Of a stretch of 8,476 nt of DNA, positions 1 to 6,852 are shown one piece after another. A model generated the notes under the pieces. The model made no database searches, was not told the DNA's origin, and worked only from the letters and a program-made list of their open reading frames with translations. The first letter of the stretch is position 1; each line of letters begins with the position of its first letter. The position numbers and the translations under genes were made by a program. The stretch lies in assembly GCA_023438965.1 (NCBI GenBank), contig JAEXPB010000524.1:1-8476 (forward strand). Reading direction: 5' to 3'. Origin of the DNA: Bacillota bacterium (GTDB lineage Bacteria; Bacillota; Clostridia; Saccharofermentanales; UBA5734).

Positions 1-948
1 TTACCACAAGGGCCGTTCGCCGAAAGCGGGCGAGATGTAAGTGGCGCTGACCAGCAGGACAAATCCGATTACCGACGAGATGAGGTCGACAGCAGTGGAA
101 TAGCTGTATTTCATGTTGGTCAGGCCGACGCGGTAGACATAGGTGCTGATCACGTCGCCGACATCATACACAGTCGGATTGTAAAGGACCAGGATTTGCT
201 CGACGCTCGATCCGAGCATGGCGCTCAGGCGCAGGAGGATGATGAAGAAGATGGTCGCCCGGATGCCCGGCAGCGTGATGTGCCACATCCGGCGCAGCAC
301 GCCGGCGCCGTCGGCGCGGGCCGCCTCGAACAGCTCGGTGTCGATCGACATGATCGCCGACAGGTAGACGATCGAGCCCCAGCCGGAATTTTTCCAGGCG
401 TCGGAAATGACCAGCAGGCCGCGGAAGTACTTCGACTCGCCCAGCCAGACCACCGGCTCGGCGCCGAAGAGGCCCAGCACGCTGTTGACGAGGCCCTGGG
501 TGGACAGCAGGTTCATGAAGATCGCGCCGATAACGACCCAGGACAGGAAGTGCGGCAGATAGCTGACCGTCTGGATCGTCCGCTTGAAAGCTTTGCTGCG
601 TAATTCATAGATCGACAGAGCCATGATGATTGGGATCGGGAACTGGAAGACCAGCCGGTAGAGATTAAGCAGGATGGTGTTCCGGAAAATGCGGAAGAAA
701 TCCGGCGAGCTGAACAGGTTATTAAAATGCTTGAAGCCGACCCACGGGCTGTCCTGGAAGCCGAGCAGGATGTTGTAGTCCTTGAAGGCAATCTGGGCGC
801 CGTACAGCGGCAGGTATTTGAAAATGAACAAGACGGCCAGGGCCGGCAGGATCAGCAGGTAAAGGTCCGTGTTGGCCACTATGCGCCGGAACAGGTTATG
901 GCGTTTCCAGGCCAGGGATTTGTTTGGGCGGGTTTCGGCTGAACGCAT
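1..948 (-). CDS. LplB-like ABC transporter permease (carbohydrate uptake)
   Basis: Inner-membrane permease of a carbohydrate ABC importer of the LplB/YtcP class (CUT1-like binding-protein-dependent systems); it would pair with a second permease and a solute-binding protein. The 315-residue product is complete, ending in TAA at the window edge. Hydrophobic segments lie near residues 29-47, 90-112, 133-148, 176-198, 230-247 and 286-304, consistent with six helices. The cytoplasmic EAA loop that contacts the ATPase is visible at about 208-228 (EAARADGAG then TLPGI). The N-terminal LPALAVLFIFKYLPLYG block is typical of the family. I chose the ATG at 948, not the in-frame ATG at 981, because an AAGAGG site lies seven bases before it. 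It follows the sensor kinase by 111 bases on the same strand, so it probably belongs to that regulon. The rest of the transporter should lie beyond base 1. The substrate cannot be read from sequence. Family certain, substrate unknown. Confidence 0.93.
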   Translation of the reverse strand: MRSAETRPNKSLAWKRHNLFRRIVANTDLYLLILPALAVLFIFKYLPLYGAQIAFKDYNILLGFQDSPWVGFKHFNNLFSSPDFFRIFRNTILLNLYRLVFQFPIPIIMALSIYELRSKAFKRTIQTVSYLPHFLSWVVIGAIFMNLLSTQGLVNSVLGLFGAEPVVWLGESKYFRGLLVISDAWKNSGWGSIVYLSAIMSIDTELFEAARADGAGVLRRMWHITLPGIRATIFFIILLRLSAMLGSSVEQILVLYNPTVYDVGDVISTYVYRVGLTNMKYSYSTAVDLISSVIGFVLLVSATYISPAFGERPLW

Positions 949-953
949 CAAAC

Positions 954-959
954 AACCTC
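954..959 (-). promoter_or_regulatory. Ribosome binding site deciding the permease start
   Basis: Read on the minus strand this is AAGAGG or its immediate neighbourhood, about seven bases before the ATG at 948. It supports a 315-residue product over the longer 326-residue reading from 981, which has no comparable site. Confidence 0.6.
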
Positions 960-974
960 TTTTCAATTTGAAAA
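960..974. repeat. Short AT-rich palindrome just upstream of the permease RBS
   Basis: TTTTCAA, one base, then TTGAAAA: two perfect 7-base arms with a single central base, abutting the permease ribosome binding site in the leader. It could be an operator or a weak leader hairpin. In AT-rich spacer DNA a palindrome of this size may also be chance. Confidence 0.35.
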
Positions 975-993
975 TGAGCAATCAAAAGCAGGC

Positions 994-1003
994 GGATCGA
1001 TCC
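994..1003. repeat. Perfect 10-bp palindrome GGATCGATCC in the permease leader
   Basis: A perfect 10-base palindrome lying roughly 10-20 bases downstream of the transcription start predicted from the TATAAT box at 1026-1021. A repressor site is possible from the position. There is no second copy in the window, so a role is only a suggestion. Confidence 0.25.
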
Positions 1004-1020
1004 TGTCCGAGGATAATATC

Positions 1021-1026
1021 ATTATA
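1021..1026 (-). promoter_or_regulatory. Perfect -10 box (TATAAT) upstream of permease, no good -35
   Basis: On the minus strand the hexamer TATAAT lies 73 bases before the permease start, which would give a leader of about 66 bases. At 17-18 bases upstream the -35 position reads TAGGTA or ATAGGT, a poor match to TTGACA, and there is no extended TGn motif. A consensus -10 with a poor -35 is common at activator-dependent promoters, and an AraC-type regulator is encoded just upstream. Activation by it is an inference. Confidence 0.5.
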
Positions 1027-1059
1027 CCGGATGCTTCCCGATTTACCTATGGGATAGTT

Positions 1060-2856
1060 CTATGAAATACCTGAGACTTCCCCAATCTCCACCGGAAGCA
1101 GGATGTCGACGCAGGTACCCGTCGCGTTGGAATAGACATACTGCAGGCCATAGGCGTCGCCATAGAAGACCTGGATCCGCTGGTGGACATTCTGGACGCC
1201 GTAACCCTGCCGCTTGGCGGTCAGAATGTCGGCCAGGACCTCCGGCGGCATGCCGGCGCCGTCATCGGTCACCCGGATGCGCAGGTTGTCGCCTTCGCGG
1301 CGGGCGCTGATGCGGATGGTGCCGGAATGGTTCTCCTTCATCTGGATGCCGTGGGTGATCGCATTCTCGACCAGCGGCTGCAGCAGAAAGCGCAGGATCG
1401 GTATCGCACCCAGATCCTCCGGGATATCCTTCTCCAGCACGATGGCATCGCCATACCGGTAATTTTGCAGCTGCATATACAAATCGATATGCAGGATTTC
1501 TTCCTCCAGCGGAATGATCCGCTTGCCGCTGCCCAGGGTCTGGCGGAAGAAGCGGGCCAGGATGTCGATGTTGTCGACCACCTCGGTCGCGCCGGCCCGC
1601 AGGGCCTTGAACTTGATGACATCCAGGGTGTTGTAAAGGAAATGCGGCTTGATCTGGTTCTCCAGCGCCTTCAGTTCGGAATACTGGAGCAGGATCTGGT
1701 TGCGGTAGCGTTCGGTGATCAGATCGCGGATCGTACTGCTCATGCTGTTGAAACTCTGCTGCAGCGAACGGATCTCCTGGTCGCCCTCGACCTTGATCTG
1801 CCGGCCGTAGTCGCCGGCTTCAACATAGCGCAGGTGGTCGCTCAGATTGCCCAGCGAACCGGTGATGCCGTTGAAATACAGCAGGGCGACCACTGCGGCC
1901 AGCAGCGCGAACAGCAGGCTGAAAAGCAGGGACAGGATGGCGGTGTTGTAGGATGACGCCGAAACAGCGGCCTGAGGGATCAGGGCAATCAACGACCAGT
2001 TGGCTGTGGCGATTTTCTCGCTGAGCAGGAAATATTTCTCACCCTTGAAGTCGATCGGTTCGTCGACGGCCAGCAATTCCCGGTGCTGCATGACATAGTT
2101 GATCAAGTCCTCGTCGCCGCCCGCATGCTTCAAAAAAGCCTGCTGCCCGTCATGGGCGAAGACTGTTGTCGAATTGTACTGGATATCCAGGTCATCCAGG
2201 ATCCCCTCGATGACCGACGCGTCGATGTTGGCCACGACCAGGCCCATCGGGTTCTGATTGAGCGGCAGGCCGTTCACGCTCTGGCAAATCGTGTAACGGT
2301 TGCGGGCGTAAAACGGGTAGAATGGGAAAACCGCCTGGCTGATCGGCGGCAGGATGGCCTTGGTGCCGCCGGTGCCGAAAGCGGCCTTGATGTCCTCCGG
2401 CAGCTGGTCCAGGGCGAAGAATTTGACCTGTTCGCCGGTTAGCAGCGTCGGTTTGTCCAGGTACAGCGAGAAGGACAGTTCGCTGTTCATCGATTGCAAG
2501 TTCTTGACCATGTTGCTGATGTATGTCAGGCAGTCGATGATCTCGGCCTGGTCGAGCCAGCCGTATTGGGCGCGCTTCAGATAGGAGACCAGCGCCGGAT
2601 CGAAGGCGACGAATTCGCAGAAAGTCTGGGCGTTGCGGATCTGGTTGCCCAGATTGATCGCCGTCTGCTGCAGGGCGCTGCGGATATTCTTCTGGGCCGT
2701 GTTCTCATTGATCCGGATGTAGATCAGATTGGAGGCCGCCCAGATCAGAAGCGACGGCAGAATAATCATTACTGCCACAAAAGCCAGGACTTTCTGGCGC
2801 AGCGACGCATGCCGCTTCCGGGCCGGGCGCCGCTTAAAGCATTTCTTTATAATCAT
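1060..2856 (-). CDS. YesM-like membrane sensor histidine kinase
   Basis: Sensor kinase that would autophosphorylate on histidine and pass phosphate to the adjacent regulator, in response to an extracellular ligand, typically a glycan or its binding protein. In the 598 residues: a basic N-terminus, TM1 at about 23-46, an extracellular Cache-like sensor region of about 47-304, TM2 at about 305-328, a HAMP linker at about 329-381, and a His_kinase domain with QIKPHFLYNTLD, the phosphoacceptor being H405. The HATPase domain shows the N box (LLQPLVENAITHG, 491-503), G1 (DDGAGMP, 531-537) and G2 (GYGVQNVHQR, 551-560), so all catalytic motifs are intact. Length is normal for YesM kinases. The start overlaps the end of the regulator gene by 23 bases and lacks a strong ribosome site, so translational coupling is likely. 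Family assignment is firm; the ligand is unknown. Confidence 0.95.
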   Translation of the reverse strand: MIIKKCFKRRPARKRHASLRQKVLAFVAVMIILPSLLIWAASNLIYIRINENTAQKNIRSALQQTAINLGNQIRNAQTFCEFVAFDPALVSYLKRAQYGWLDQAEIIDCLTYISNMVKNLQSMNSELSFSLYLDKPTLLTGEQVKFFALDQLPEDIKAAFGTGGTKAILPPISQAVFPFYPFYARNRYTICQSVNGLPLNQNPMGLVVANIDASVIEGILDDLDIQYNSTTVFAHDGQQAFLKHAGGDEDLINYVMQHRELLAVDEPIDFKGEKYFLLSEKIATANWSLIALIPQAAVSASSYNTAILSLLFSLLFALLAAVVALLYFNGITGSLGNLSDHLRYVEAGDYGRQIKVEGDQEIRSLQQSFNSMSSTIRDLITERYRNQILLQYSELKALENQIKPHFLYNTLDVIKFKALRAGATEVVDNIDILARFFRQTLGSGKRIIPLEEEILHIDLYMQLQNYRYGDAIVLEKDIPEDLGAIPILRFLLQPLVENAITHGIQMKENHSGTIRISARREGDNLRIRVTDDGAGMPPEVLADILTAKRQGYGVQNVHQRIQVFYGDAYGLQYVYSNATGTCVDILLPVEIGEVSGIS

Positions 2857-3586
2857 AGGGTGTCACACCAAACTGCTTCTTGAATTGGCGGGAGAAATAA
2901 TTGGCGTCCTGGTAGCCGATCTCCCGGGCCACTTCATTAATATACATCGGCGAGGAAGCCAGCAGTTCCTTGGCCCGCAGCATGCGCCGCTGGGTGATGT
3001 AGTCGTTGATCGTCTTGCCGGTTTCCTGCCGGAACAGCAGGCAGAGGTAGTTCTCGGAAATAAAGAACTTGTTGGCCAGCAGGGAAATGGTCAGCTTCTT
3101 GCTCAGGTTGTCATCAATATATTCGCAAGCCTGGCGGATCGTCCGGCGGATGGTGTGACAGTCGATCTGGTCGCCGGCCGTCTCGGGTTTGACGGCCACC
3201 TCGCCGCGGGCCAGGCGGATCTTGTAAACCGTGCTGCGCAGGACTTCATCGAATTCCTTCATGTCGATCGGCTTGAGGATGTAATCAACCGCGTTGATCT
3301 TGAAAGCCCGCTTGAAATACTGGACATCCTGATAGGCGCTGATCAGGATGATCTCCGCGGTGTTGCCGTTGTCGCGCAGCCGGGAAACCATATCCAGGCC
3401 GTTGAGGTGCGGCATGACAATATCGGTCACAATGATGTCCGGCGACAATTCCTGGATCAGCTGGTATGCCTTCTCGCCGTCGTCCGCCTCGCCGATCACC
3501 TTGATGTTCAGGGCCGCCCAGTCGACGAGATCCCGCAAACCCTCGCGGATGACCTTTTCGTCATCTGCAATCAGAACGGTGTACAT
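2834..3586 (-). CDS. YesN-like response regulator (REC plus AraC-type HTH)
   Basis: Cytoplasmic DNA-binding partner of the sensor kinase. The 250-residue product has a receiver domain at about 1-120 with the acidic pair D8/D9, phosphoacceptor D55 (IIVTDIVMP), S83 (LISAY) and K106 (LKPID), so phosphorylation chemistry is intact. An AraC-type double helix-turn-helix follows at about 150-250, with ISLLANKFFISENYLCLLFRQ-type first helices and the family's closing signature (IGYQDANYFSRQFKKQFGVTP, split here over 223-243). I start at ATG 3586, not the in-frame ATG at 3751, because MYTVLIADDE is the canonical receiver beginning and an AAGGGGGA site precedes it; the upstream 55 codons look non-coding. 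It is first in the minus-strand set. Likely targets are the permease promoter near 1021 and possibly the divergent region, by inference from position. Confidence 0.95.
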   Translation of the reverse strand: MYTVLIADDEKVIREGLRDLVDWAALNIKVIGEADDGEKAYQLIQELSPDIIVTDIVMPHLNGLDMVSRLRDNGNTAEIILISAYQDVQYFKRAFKINAVDYILKPIDMKEFDEVLRSTVYKIRLARGEVAVKPETAGDQIDCHTIRRTIRQACEYIDDNLSKKLTISLLANKFFISENYLCLLFRQETGKTINDYITQRRMLRAKELLASSPMYINEVAREIGYQDANYFSRQFKKQFGVTPYDYKEML

Positions 3587-3593
3587 AGCCGTT

Positions 3594-3601
3594 TCCCCCT
3601 T
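3594..3601 (-). promoter_or_regulatory. Ribosome binding site deciding the response regulator start
   Basis: On the minus strand AAGGGGGA lies seven bases before ATG 3586. It supports the start at the receiver domain and excludes the longer reading from 3751. Confidence 0.7.
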
Positions 3602-3632
3602 GCCCGATGGGTAAGCCGACAGAATCTCCTTG

Positions 3633-3662
3633 ATTTTATCACAACCGGCCGGATGCGGACAA
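3633..3662 (-). promoter_or_regulatory. Possible proximal promoter for the response regulator
   Basis: On the minus strand TTGTCC (3662-3657), an 18-base spacer, then TAAAAT (3638-3633), about 47 bases before the regulator's start codon. It matches the sigma-A consensus at 4/6 and 5/6. It competes with the distal candidate inside the inverted repeat at 3808-3837; sequence alone does not decide between them. Confidence 0.35.
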
Positions 3663-3757
3663 TCGGACACTTCTCCGGTCAGGCAGGACAATTCACCGAA
3701 GTTCATGCGCAATCGCCAGTCGCTGTCCTGGTTCATGAGCTTTTTTAGCAAAACCTG

Positions 3758-3786
3758 TTGACGACGCCCGAAAAACCGACTATGAT
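3758..3786 (+). promoter_or_regulatory. Strong sigma-A promoter for the iron-sulfur operon
   Basis: TTGACG (3758-3763), a 17-base spacer, then TATGAT (3781-3786): each box matches the consensus at 5/6 with ideal spacing. Predicted start of transcription is near 3793, which is exactly where the left arm of the inverted repeat begins. The resulting leader is about 184 bases long. Confidence 0.75.
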
Positions 3787-3792
3787 GTAGCT

Positions 3793-3839
3793 GTTTGGTA
3801 ATGATAAACTATATTTATATCAATTCATCATTATCAAAC
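3793..3839. repeat. 13-bp inverted repeat at the operon transcription start (probable operator)
   Basis: Left arm GTTTGGTAATGAT (3793-3805) and right arm ATCATTATCAAAC (3827-3839), separated by 21 AT-rich bases. Arms match at 12 of 13 positions, and the single difference would be a G-U pair in RNA. Centre-to-centre the arms are 34 bases apart, about three helical turns. The repeat starts at the predicted +1 of the plus promoter and its right arm covers the -35 box of a minus-strand candidate. A shared repressor operator fits best; a 5' mRNA hairpin is the alternative. Confidence 0.6.
3808..3837 (-). promoter_or_regulatory. Possible distal promoter for the regulator-kinase operon
   Basis: On the minus strand TTGATA (3837-3832), an 18-base spacer, then TATAGT (3813-3808). 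Boxes match at 5/6 or 4/6, and the region is AT-rich. The -35 sits inside the right arm of the inverted repeat, so one bound protein could affect both directions. Confidence 0.4.
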
Positions 3840-3964
3840 AACAAGACCGGTTTATTCAGCAGCATATCCGATTGAACGCGCCATTCCCATTCTCTATCTG
3901 GCCAGAAAGTCCAAACACACCCCATTACCTCAGCCCCCAACAGAAATGTCATTTCCCCAATCTG

Positions 3965-3972
3965 AAAGGAGG
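3965..3972 (+). promoter_or_regulatory. Ribosome binding site deciding the start of iron-sulfur gene A
   Basis: AAAGGAGG lies four bases before the ATG at 3977. It is a near-perfect anti-16S match and rejects the upstream in-frame start at 3872. Confidence 0.75.
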
Positions 3973-3976
3973 ATAT

Positions 3977-4801
3977 ATGGAACAATTCAAGGAACAAATC
4001 CGGAAAGCAGCCCAGGAAGCCCTGATTGACCTGATCGGCTTCGCGGGGCGCGAGCGGTTCGACGGGCTGGACCCGCAGGCCAATCCGTTCACGCTGTTTC
4101 CCAAGGGCCGCACCGTGATCATGGTCGCCCGGCGCATCACCCGCGGCACGCTGCGCGGTGTGGAAGAGGGCATCAACTTCGGCGATTTCGGCATGTTCGG
4201 CAAGCATTGGCTGGCCGATGAATTCGTCGCCCAATCTGTCTACAGCCTGGCCAATTTCCTGGAAACCGCCGGCTGGGAGGCCATGCCGGTCGCACCGGGC
4301 ACCCGCCAGGCCGTCGCCGGCGTCGCCGAGCCGGTCGCGCCCGATTTCCGTTACGCGGCCGTGGCCTGCGGCCTGGGTGAAATCGGCCTGGGCGGCGAGG
4401 TCCTGACCCCTCGCTTCGGCCCGCGCCAGCGTTTCGCGATGATCATCACCGACGCCGAACTGGCTTCGGACCGCCTGCTCGATCAGCCGGTCTGCACCCG
4501 CTGCGGCCGCTGCATCGCCATCTGCCCGCTGCAGGCCCTGGACGGCCAGAAGCTCACCGCCGTCACGGTCGGCGGCAAGTCCATGCCGGTAGCGACTTGC
4601 GACACCAAGCGGTGCGCCATCTGCAAGAACGGCGCCACCCTGGAGGGGCAGCAGCTGGACCGTCTGGCCGCACTCTGCGTCCGCACCTGCGTCGACGAAT
4701 TGGACGGCCAGTCTTTCGCATCCGGCTTCCGCAAGCGCCAGGCCTGGGGCAAGAACGAATTCGGCGAACCGGTCGAAATCGTTGAAGGAGGCCAAGCATG
4801 A
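3977..4801 (+). CDS. Reductive dehalogenase / epoxyqueuosine reductase-like 4Fe-4S protein A
   Basis: Predicted soluble two-cluster iron-sulfur protein of the superfamily containing corrinoid-dependent reductive dehalogenases and QueG. The 274 residues show an N-terminal nitroreductase/CblC-like region (about 1-160) with VGVEEG-type RGTLRGVEEG (57-65), then the family block ACGLGEIGL...LTPRFGPRQRFAMIITDAEL (130-162, read in pieces). A classical ferredoxin motif follows: C173, C176, C179, C183-P. A second set reads C213-x2-C216 and C234-x3-C238, with an extra C208. There is no Tat signal or membrane helix, and it is shorter than QueG, lacking its C-terminal repeats. First gene of the plus-strand operon; its stop overlaps the next start (ATGA). 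It is the closer relative of gene C (50/100 identical over the first 100 residues, no gaps). Corrinoid binding and the reaction are inferred from family only; the substrate is unknown. Confidence 0.8.
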   Translation: MEQFKEQIRKAAQEALIDLIGFAGRERFDGLDPQANPFTLFPKGRTVIMVARRITRGTLRGVEEGINFGDFGMFGKHWLADEFVAQSVYSLANFLETAGWEAMPVAPGTRQAVAGVAEPVAPDFRYAAVACGLGEIGLGGEVLTPRFGPRQRFAMIITDAELASDRLLDQPVCTRCGRCIAICPLQALDGQKLTAVTVGGKSMPVATCDTKRCAICKNGATLEGQQLDRLAALCVRTCVDELDGQSFASGFRKRQAWGKNEFGEPVEIVEGGQA

Positions 4802-5901
4802 AACTGACTGCACAGATGATCAAGGATAAAGCCAAGGATCTCGGCATCGACTGCATCGCCATCGGCAGCATCGACCGGTACAAGGAAGCGCCGCCCCTGA
4901 TGAACCCGAAGAATTACTTCCCGGAATGCAAGTCGGTAATCATGCTGGCCATGCGCATTCCGCGCGGCACCTACCGCGGCATCATCGAAGGCACGCATTG
5001 GCACAACTACACCTTTTATTCCTATAACCGGCTGAACACGCTGTTCCGCCCCAAGCTGACCTATGCCCTGGCTTGTTTCATCGAGGACATGGGCTGGGAA
5101 GCCATCCCGCATTATCCGGCGGTTTCCGAACGGATGGGCGAGGGTGAGCCGGTCGTGCCGGGACGCCTGCCCAATGTGGCGATGAGCGTCCGCATCATGG
5201 GCGTCGGCGCCGGACTCGGCGAGATGGGCCATTCCAAGGTGTTCATCACGCCGGAATTCGGGCCGCGCGTCCGTCTGGGCATGATCATGACCGACGCCGA
5301 ACTGGAGCCGGATCCGATCATCAAGCCCGGAACCTACTGCAACCAGTGCGGCCGCTGTGTCAAGGACTGCCCGGGCGCGGCCATTCCGCCGGTCCGCGAT
5401 GCCGACAAGAAGCTGCACATCAACGTCGGCGAACAGGACATTTTCTGGGGCGACGTCGACATGGGCCGCTGCACCCTGACCCATCACGGCCTGAACAACC
5501 GCATTTCGCCGTTCCTGAAGAAAGACCTGCCCAATTTCGAGCTGGACGTCCAGCGGACCAACATGACCGAGGAAGAGGCCTATCGCCTGACCTACACCAT
5601 GGCGCTCGGCAAATGGGGCTGCGTTTATGATCAGCCGGACAATTCCATCCTGCACTATTACAATTATGTCCTGAGCCATGTCGGCTATTTCGCGATCTGC
5701 GGCGCCCGCGGTTGCATCTGCAGCTGCATGGATTCGCTCGAGAAGCGCAAGGCCATCCGGAGCCTGTTCAAGAATCCGCTCTACAAGCGGCCGATCTGGA
5801 TCCTGCCCTGCGAGCAGAAGCAGAAAGTCGGACGCATCAATCCGTGGCGTGAACAGTATCTGGACAAGCGCGATCCGTCCATTCGCCAGAATGAATATTG
5901 A
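4798..5901 (+). CDS. Reductive dehalogenase / epoxyqueuosine reductase-like 4Fe-4S protein B (long form)
   Basis: Second and longest paralogue, 367 residues, with no signal peptide or membrane segment. The N-terminal 100 residues align with A and C without gaps (RIPRGTYRGIIEGT near 53-66, GW at 99-100). The core block reads GAGLGEMGH...ITPEFGPRVRLGMIMTDAELEPD (about 137-172), closest in look to reductive dehalogenases. The first cluster motif is C181, C184, C187, C191-P. After it comes a segment absent from A and C with FWGDVDMGRC (C225), then the unusual C301-GARG-C306-I-C308-S-C310, which lacks the usual CP ending of the second ferredoxin motif. The start overlaps gene A by four bases and has GAAGGAGG upstream, so translation is coupled. 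Of the three it looks most like a catalytic subunit, but that is inference. It could be labelled epoxyqueuosine reductase by automatic annotation; I would not accept that function here. Confidence 0.8.
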   Translation: MKLTAQMIKDKAKDLGIDCIAIGSIDRYKEAPPLMNPKNYFPECKSVIMLAMRIPRGTYRGIIEGTHWHNYTFYSYNRLNTLFRPKLTYALACFIEDMGWEAIPHYPAVSERMGEGEPVVPGRLPNVAMSVRIMGVGAGLGEMGHSKVFITPEFGPRVRLGMIMTDAELEPDPIIKPGTYCNQCGRCVKDCPGAAIPPVRDADKKLHINVGEQDIFWGDVDMGRCTLTHHGLNNRISPFLKKDLPNFELDVQRTNMTEEEAYRLTYTMALGKWGCVYDQPDNSILHYYNYVLSHVGYFAICGARGCICSCMDSLEKRKAIRSLFKNPLYKRPIWILPCEQKQKVGRINPWREQYLDKRDPSIRQNEY

Positions 5902-5925
5902 TCGGCGCCGCAAGAGGAGGTTTGC

Positions 5926-6771
5926 ATGGAAGACTTAAAAAGCATGATCAAGGCCAAGGCCAGCCAGCTGCAGATCAATCTGGTCGGGTTCGCCGCCCGC
6001 GACCGTTTCGTCGGTCTCAATCCGCAGCATGATCCCTTCAGCATTTTCCCGGACGCCCACACCGTCATCCTGGTCGGCCAGATGATCCCGCGCGGCACGA
6101 TCCGCGGCGTGGAAGAGGGCACCGACACCAGCTCTTACAGCAATTTCGGCTACAGCTGGCTGGATAACCAGTTCGTCGCCCAGTCCACCTATGACCTGGT
6201 CCGCTTCATCGAAGACCAGGGCTGGGAGGCGACGCCGATTTTCCCCAATCCCCTGTCCACAACCGGCATGGGCATTTCCGTCGCCGAAGGCCGTCCGGCA
6301 CCCAACGTCACACCGGACTTCGACTACGCGGCCGTCGCCTGCGGCCTGGGTGAAATGGGCCTGAACCAGGAACTGCTGACGCCCGAATTCGGCCACCGCC
6401 AGCGCTTCCAGATGATCATCACCGACGCGGTCATCGCGTCCGACCCGCTGCGCCCGGCCGGCGTTTGCGACCATTGCGGCGCTTGTGCGGCCGCCTGCCC
6501 GCTCCAGGCGGTCAACACCGCAAAGACGGTTGAGCGGACCATCTGCGGCCAGACCTACGCCATGGCCGAGATCAATTTCGAGCTCTGCAAGAAATGCCCG
6601 AACGGCGGCATGGCCAATCGCCTGCATCCGAGCGGCAAGCCCGACCGTTATGCCGCCCTCTGCAACCGCGCCTGCATGGCGGAGCTCGAAAAGCGCGGCA
6701 TCGCCGTCTTGAACCAGCCCTTCCGCACCCATGAGCCGTGGCGTAAAAACCGCCGCGGCGACCTGATCTGA
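5926..6771 (+). CDS. Reductive dehalogenase / epoxyqueuosine reductase-like 4Fe-4S protein C
   Basis: Third paralogue, 281 residues, soluble. It has the same order as A: GFAARDRF near 21-28, IPRGTIRGVEEGT at 54-66, GW at 99-100, and the core ACGLGEMGL...LTPEFGHRQRFQMIITDA (138-168). The first cluster is C181, C184, C187, C191-P; the second set is C221-x2-C224 and C246-x3-C250. The alternative position of A's C208 is not conserved, which suggests that the four shared cysteines are the ligands. It starts 24 bases after gene B with an AGAGGAGG site. Compared with A it carries a seven- to eight-residue insertion around 108-125. Likely produced by duplication of an A-like ancestor, then diverged. 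Substrate unknown; a complex of A, B and C is possible because they are coupled and similar in size. Confidence 0.8.
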   Translation: MEDLKSMIKAKASQLQINLVGFAARDRFVGLNPQHDPFSIFPDAHTVILVGQMIPRGTIRGVEEGTDTSSYSNFGYSWLDNQFVAQSTYDLVRFIEDQGWEATPIFPNPLSTTGMGISVAEGRPAPNVTPDFDYAAVACGLGEMGLNQELLTPEFGHRQRFQMIITDAVIASDPLRPAGVCDHCGACAAACPLQAVNTAKTVERTICGQTYAMAEINFELCKKCPNGGMANRLHPSGKPDRYAALCNRACMAELEKRGIAVLNQPFRTHEPWRKNRRGDLI

Positions 6772-6840
6772 TTGACTGGTCCGTTGGGAAGGTCAGGCGG
6801 CGTCCGGCTGGCGTATGATGTCTGTTGCCCGATTGTTTTC

Positions 6841-6846
6841 AGGAGG
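6841..6846 (+). promoter_or_regulatory. Ribosome binding site deciding the PLP enzyme start
   Basis: AGGAGG six bases before the ATG at 6853. It places the start of the cysteate synthase-like protein at MLNHTLLQ and makes the 27 codons from 6772 part of the spacer. Confidence 0.8.
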
Positions 6847-6852
6847 TGTCCC

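Larger units (their letters stand above)
3587..3976. other. Divergent intergenic region (390 bases) between the two operons
   Basis: No convincing gene lies here. It holds a near-consensus plus-strand promoter, two candidate minus-strand promoters, a long inverted repeat, and a plus-strand leader of about 184 bases before the first iron-sulfur gene. The leader lacks a recognisable cobalamin box or other riboswitch signature that I can see. A C-rich stretch at about 3918-3960 precedes the ribosome binding site. Confidence 0.7.

Noticed and set aside
3587..3751. N-terminal extension of the response regulator to the ATG at 3751
   Set aside because: The extension has no domain character, and a good ribosome site and canonical receiver start occur at 3586.
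3801..3875. 24-codon reading frame at the start of the operon leader, possible leader peptide
   Set aside because: It has no ribosome site, starts inside the inverted-repeat arm, and its composition is just that of AT-rich DNA.
3872..3976. N-terminal extension of iron-sulfur protein A to 3872
   Set aside because: A near-perfect ribosome site lies before ATG 3977, paralogue C starts at the equivalent residue, and the extra codons look like leader.
3793..3976. Cobalamin riboswitch, expected if the reductases use a corrinoid
   Set aside because: I see no B12-box-like conserved segment, and the leader is simple and C-rich in its second half.
4798..5901. True epoxyqueuosine reductase (QueG) for tRNA modification
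   Set aside because: Three tandem copies, an atypical second cysteine set, no C-terminal repeat domain and no other queuosine gene nearby make this function unlikely.
4483..5913. Long minus-strand open frames opposite the iron-sulfur genes and the PLP enzyme
   Set aside because: They are antisense shadows typical of G+C-rich genes: no ribosome sites, no recognisable domains, and the opposite strand encodes intact families.
6772..6819. Promoter in the spacer before the PLP enzyme (TTGACT at 6772, TATGAT at 6814)
   Set aside because: The two boxes are 36 bases apart, and the hexamer at correct spacing (GGTCAG) is poor. Read-through from gene C is simpler.
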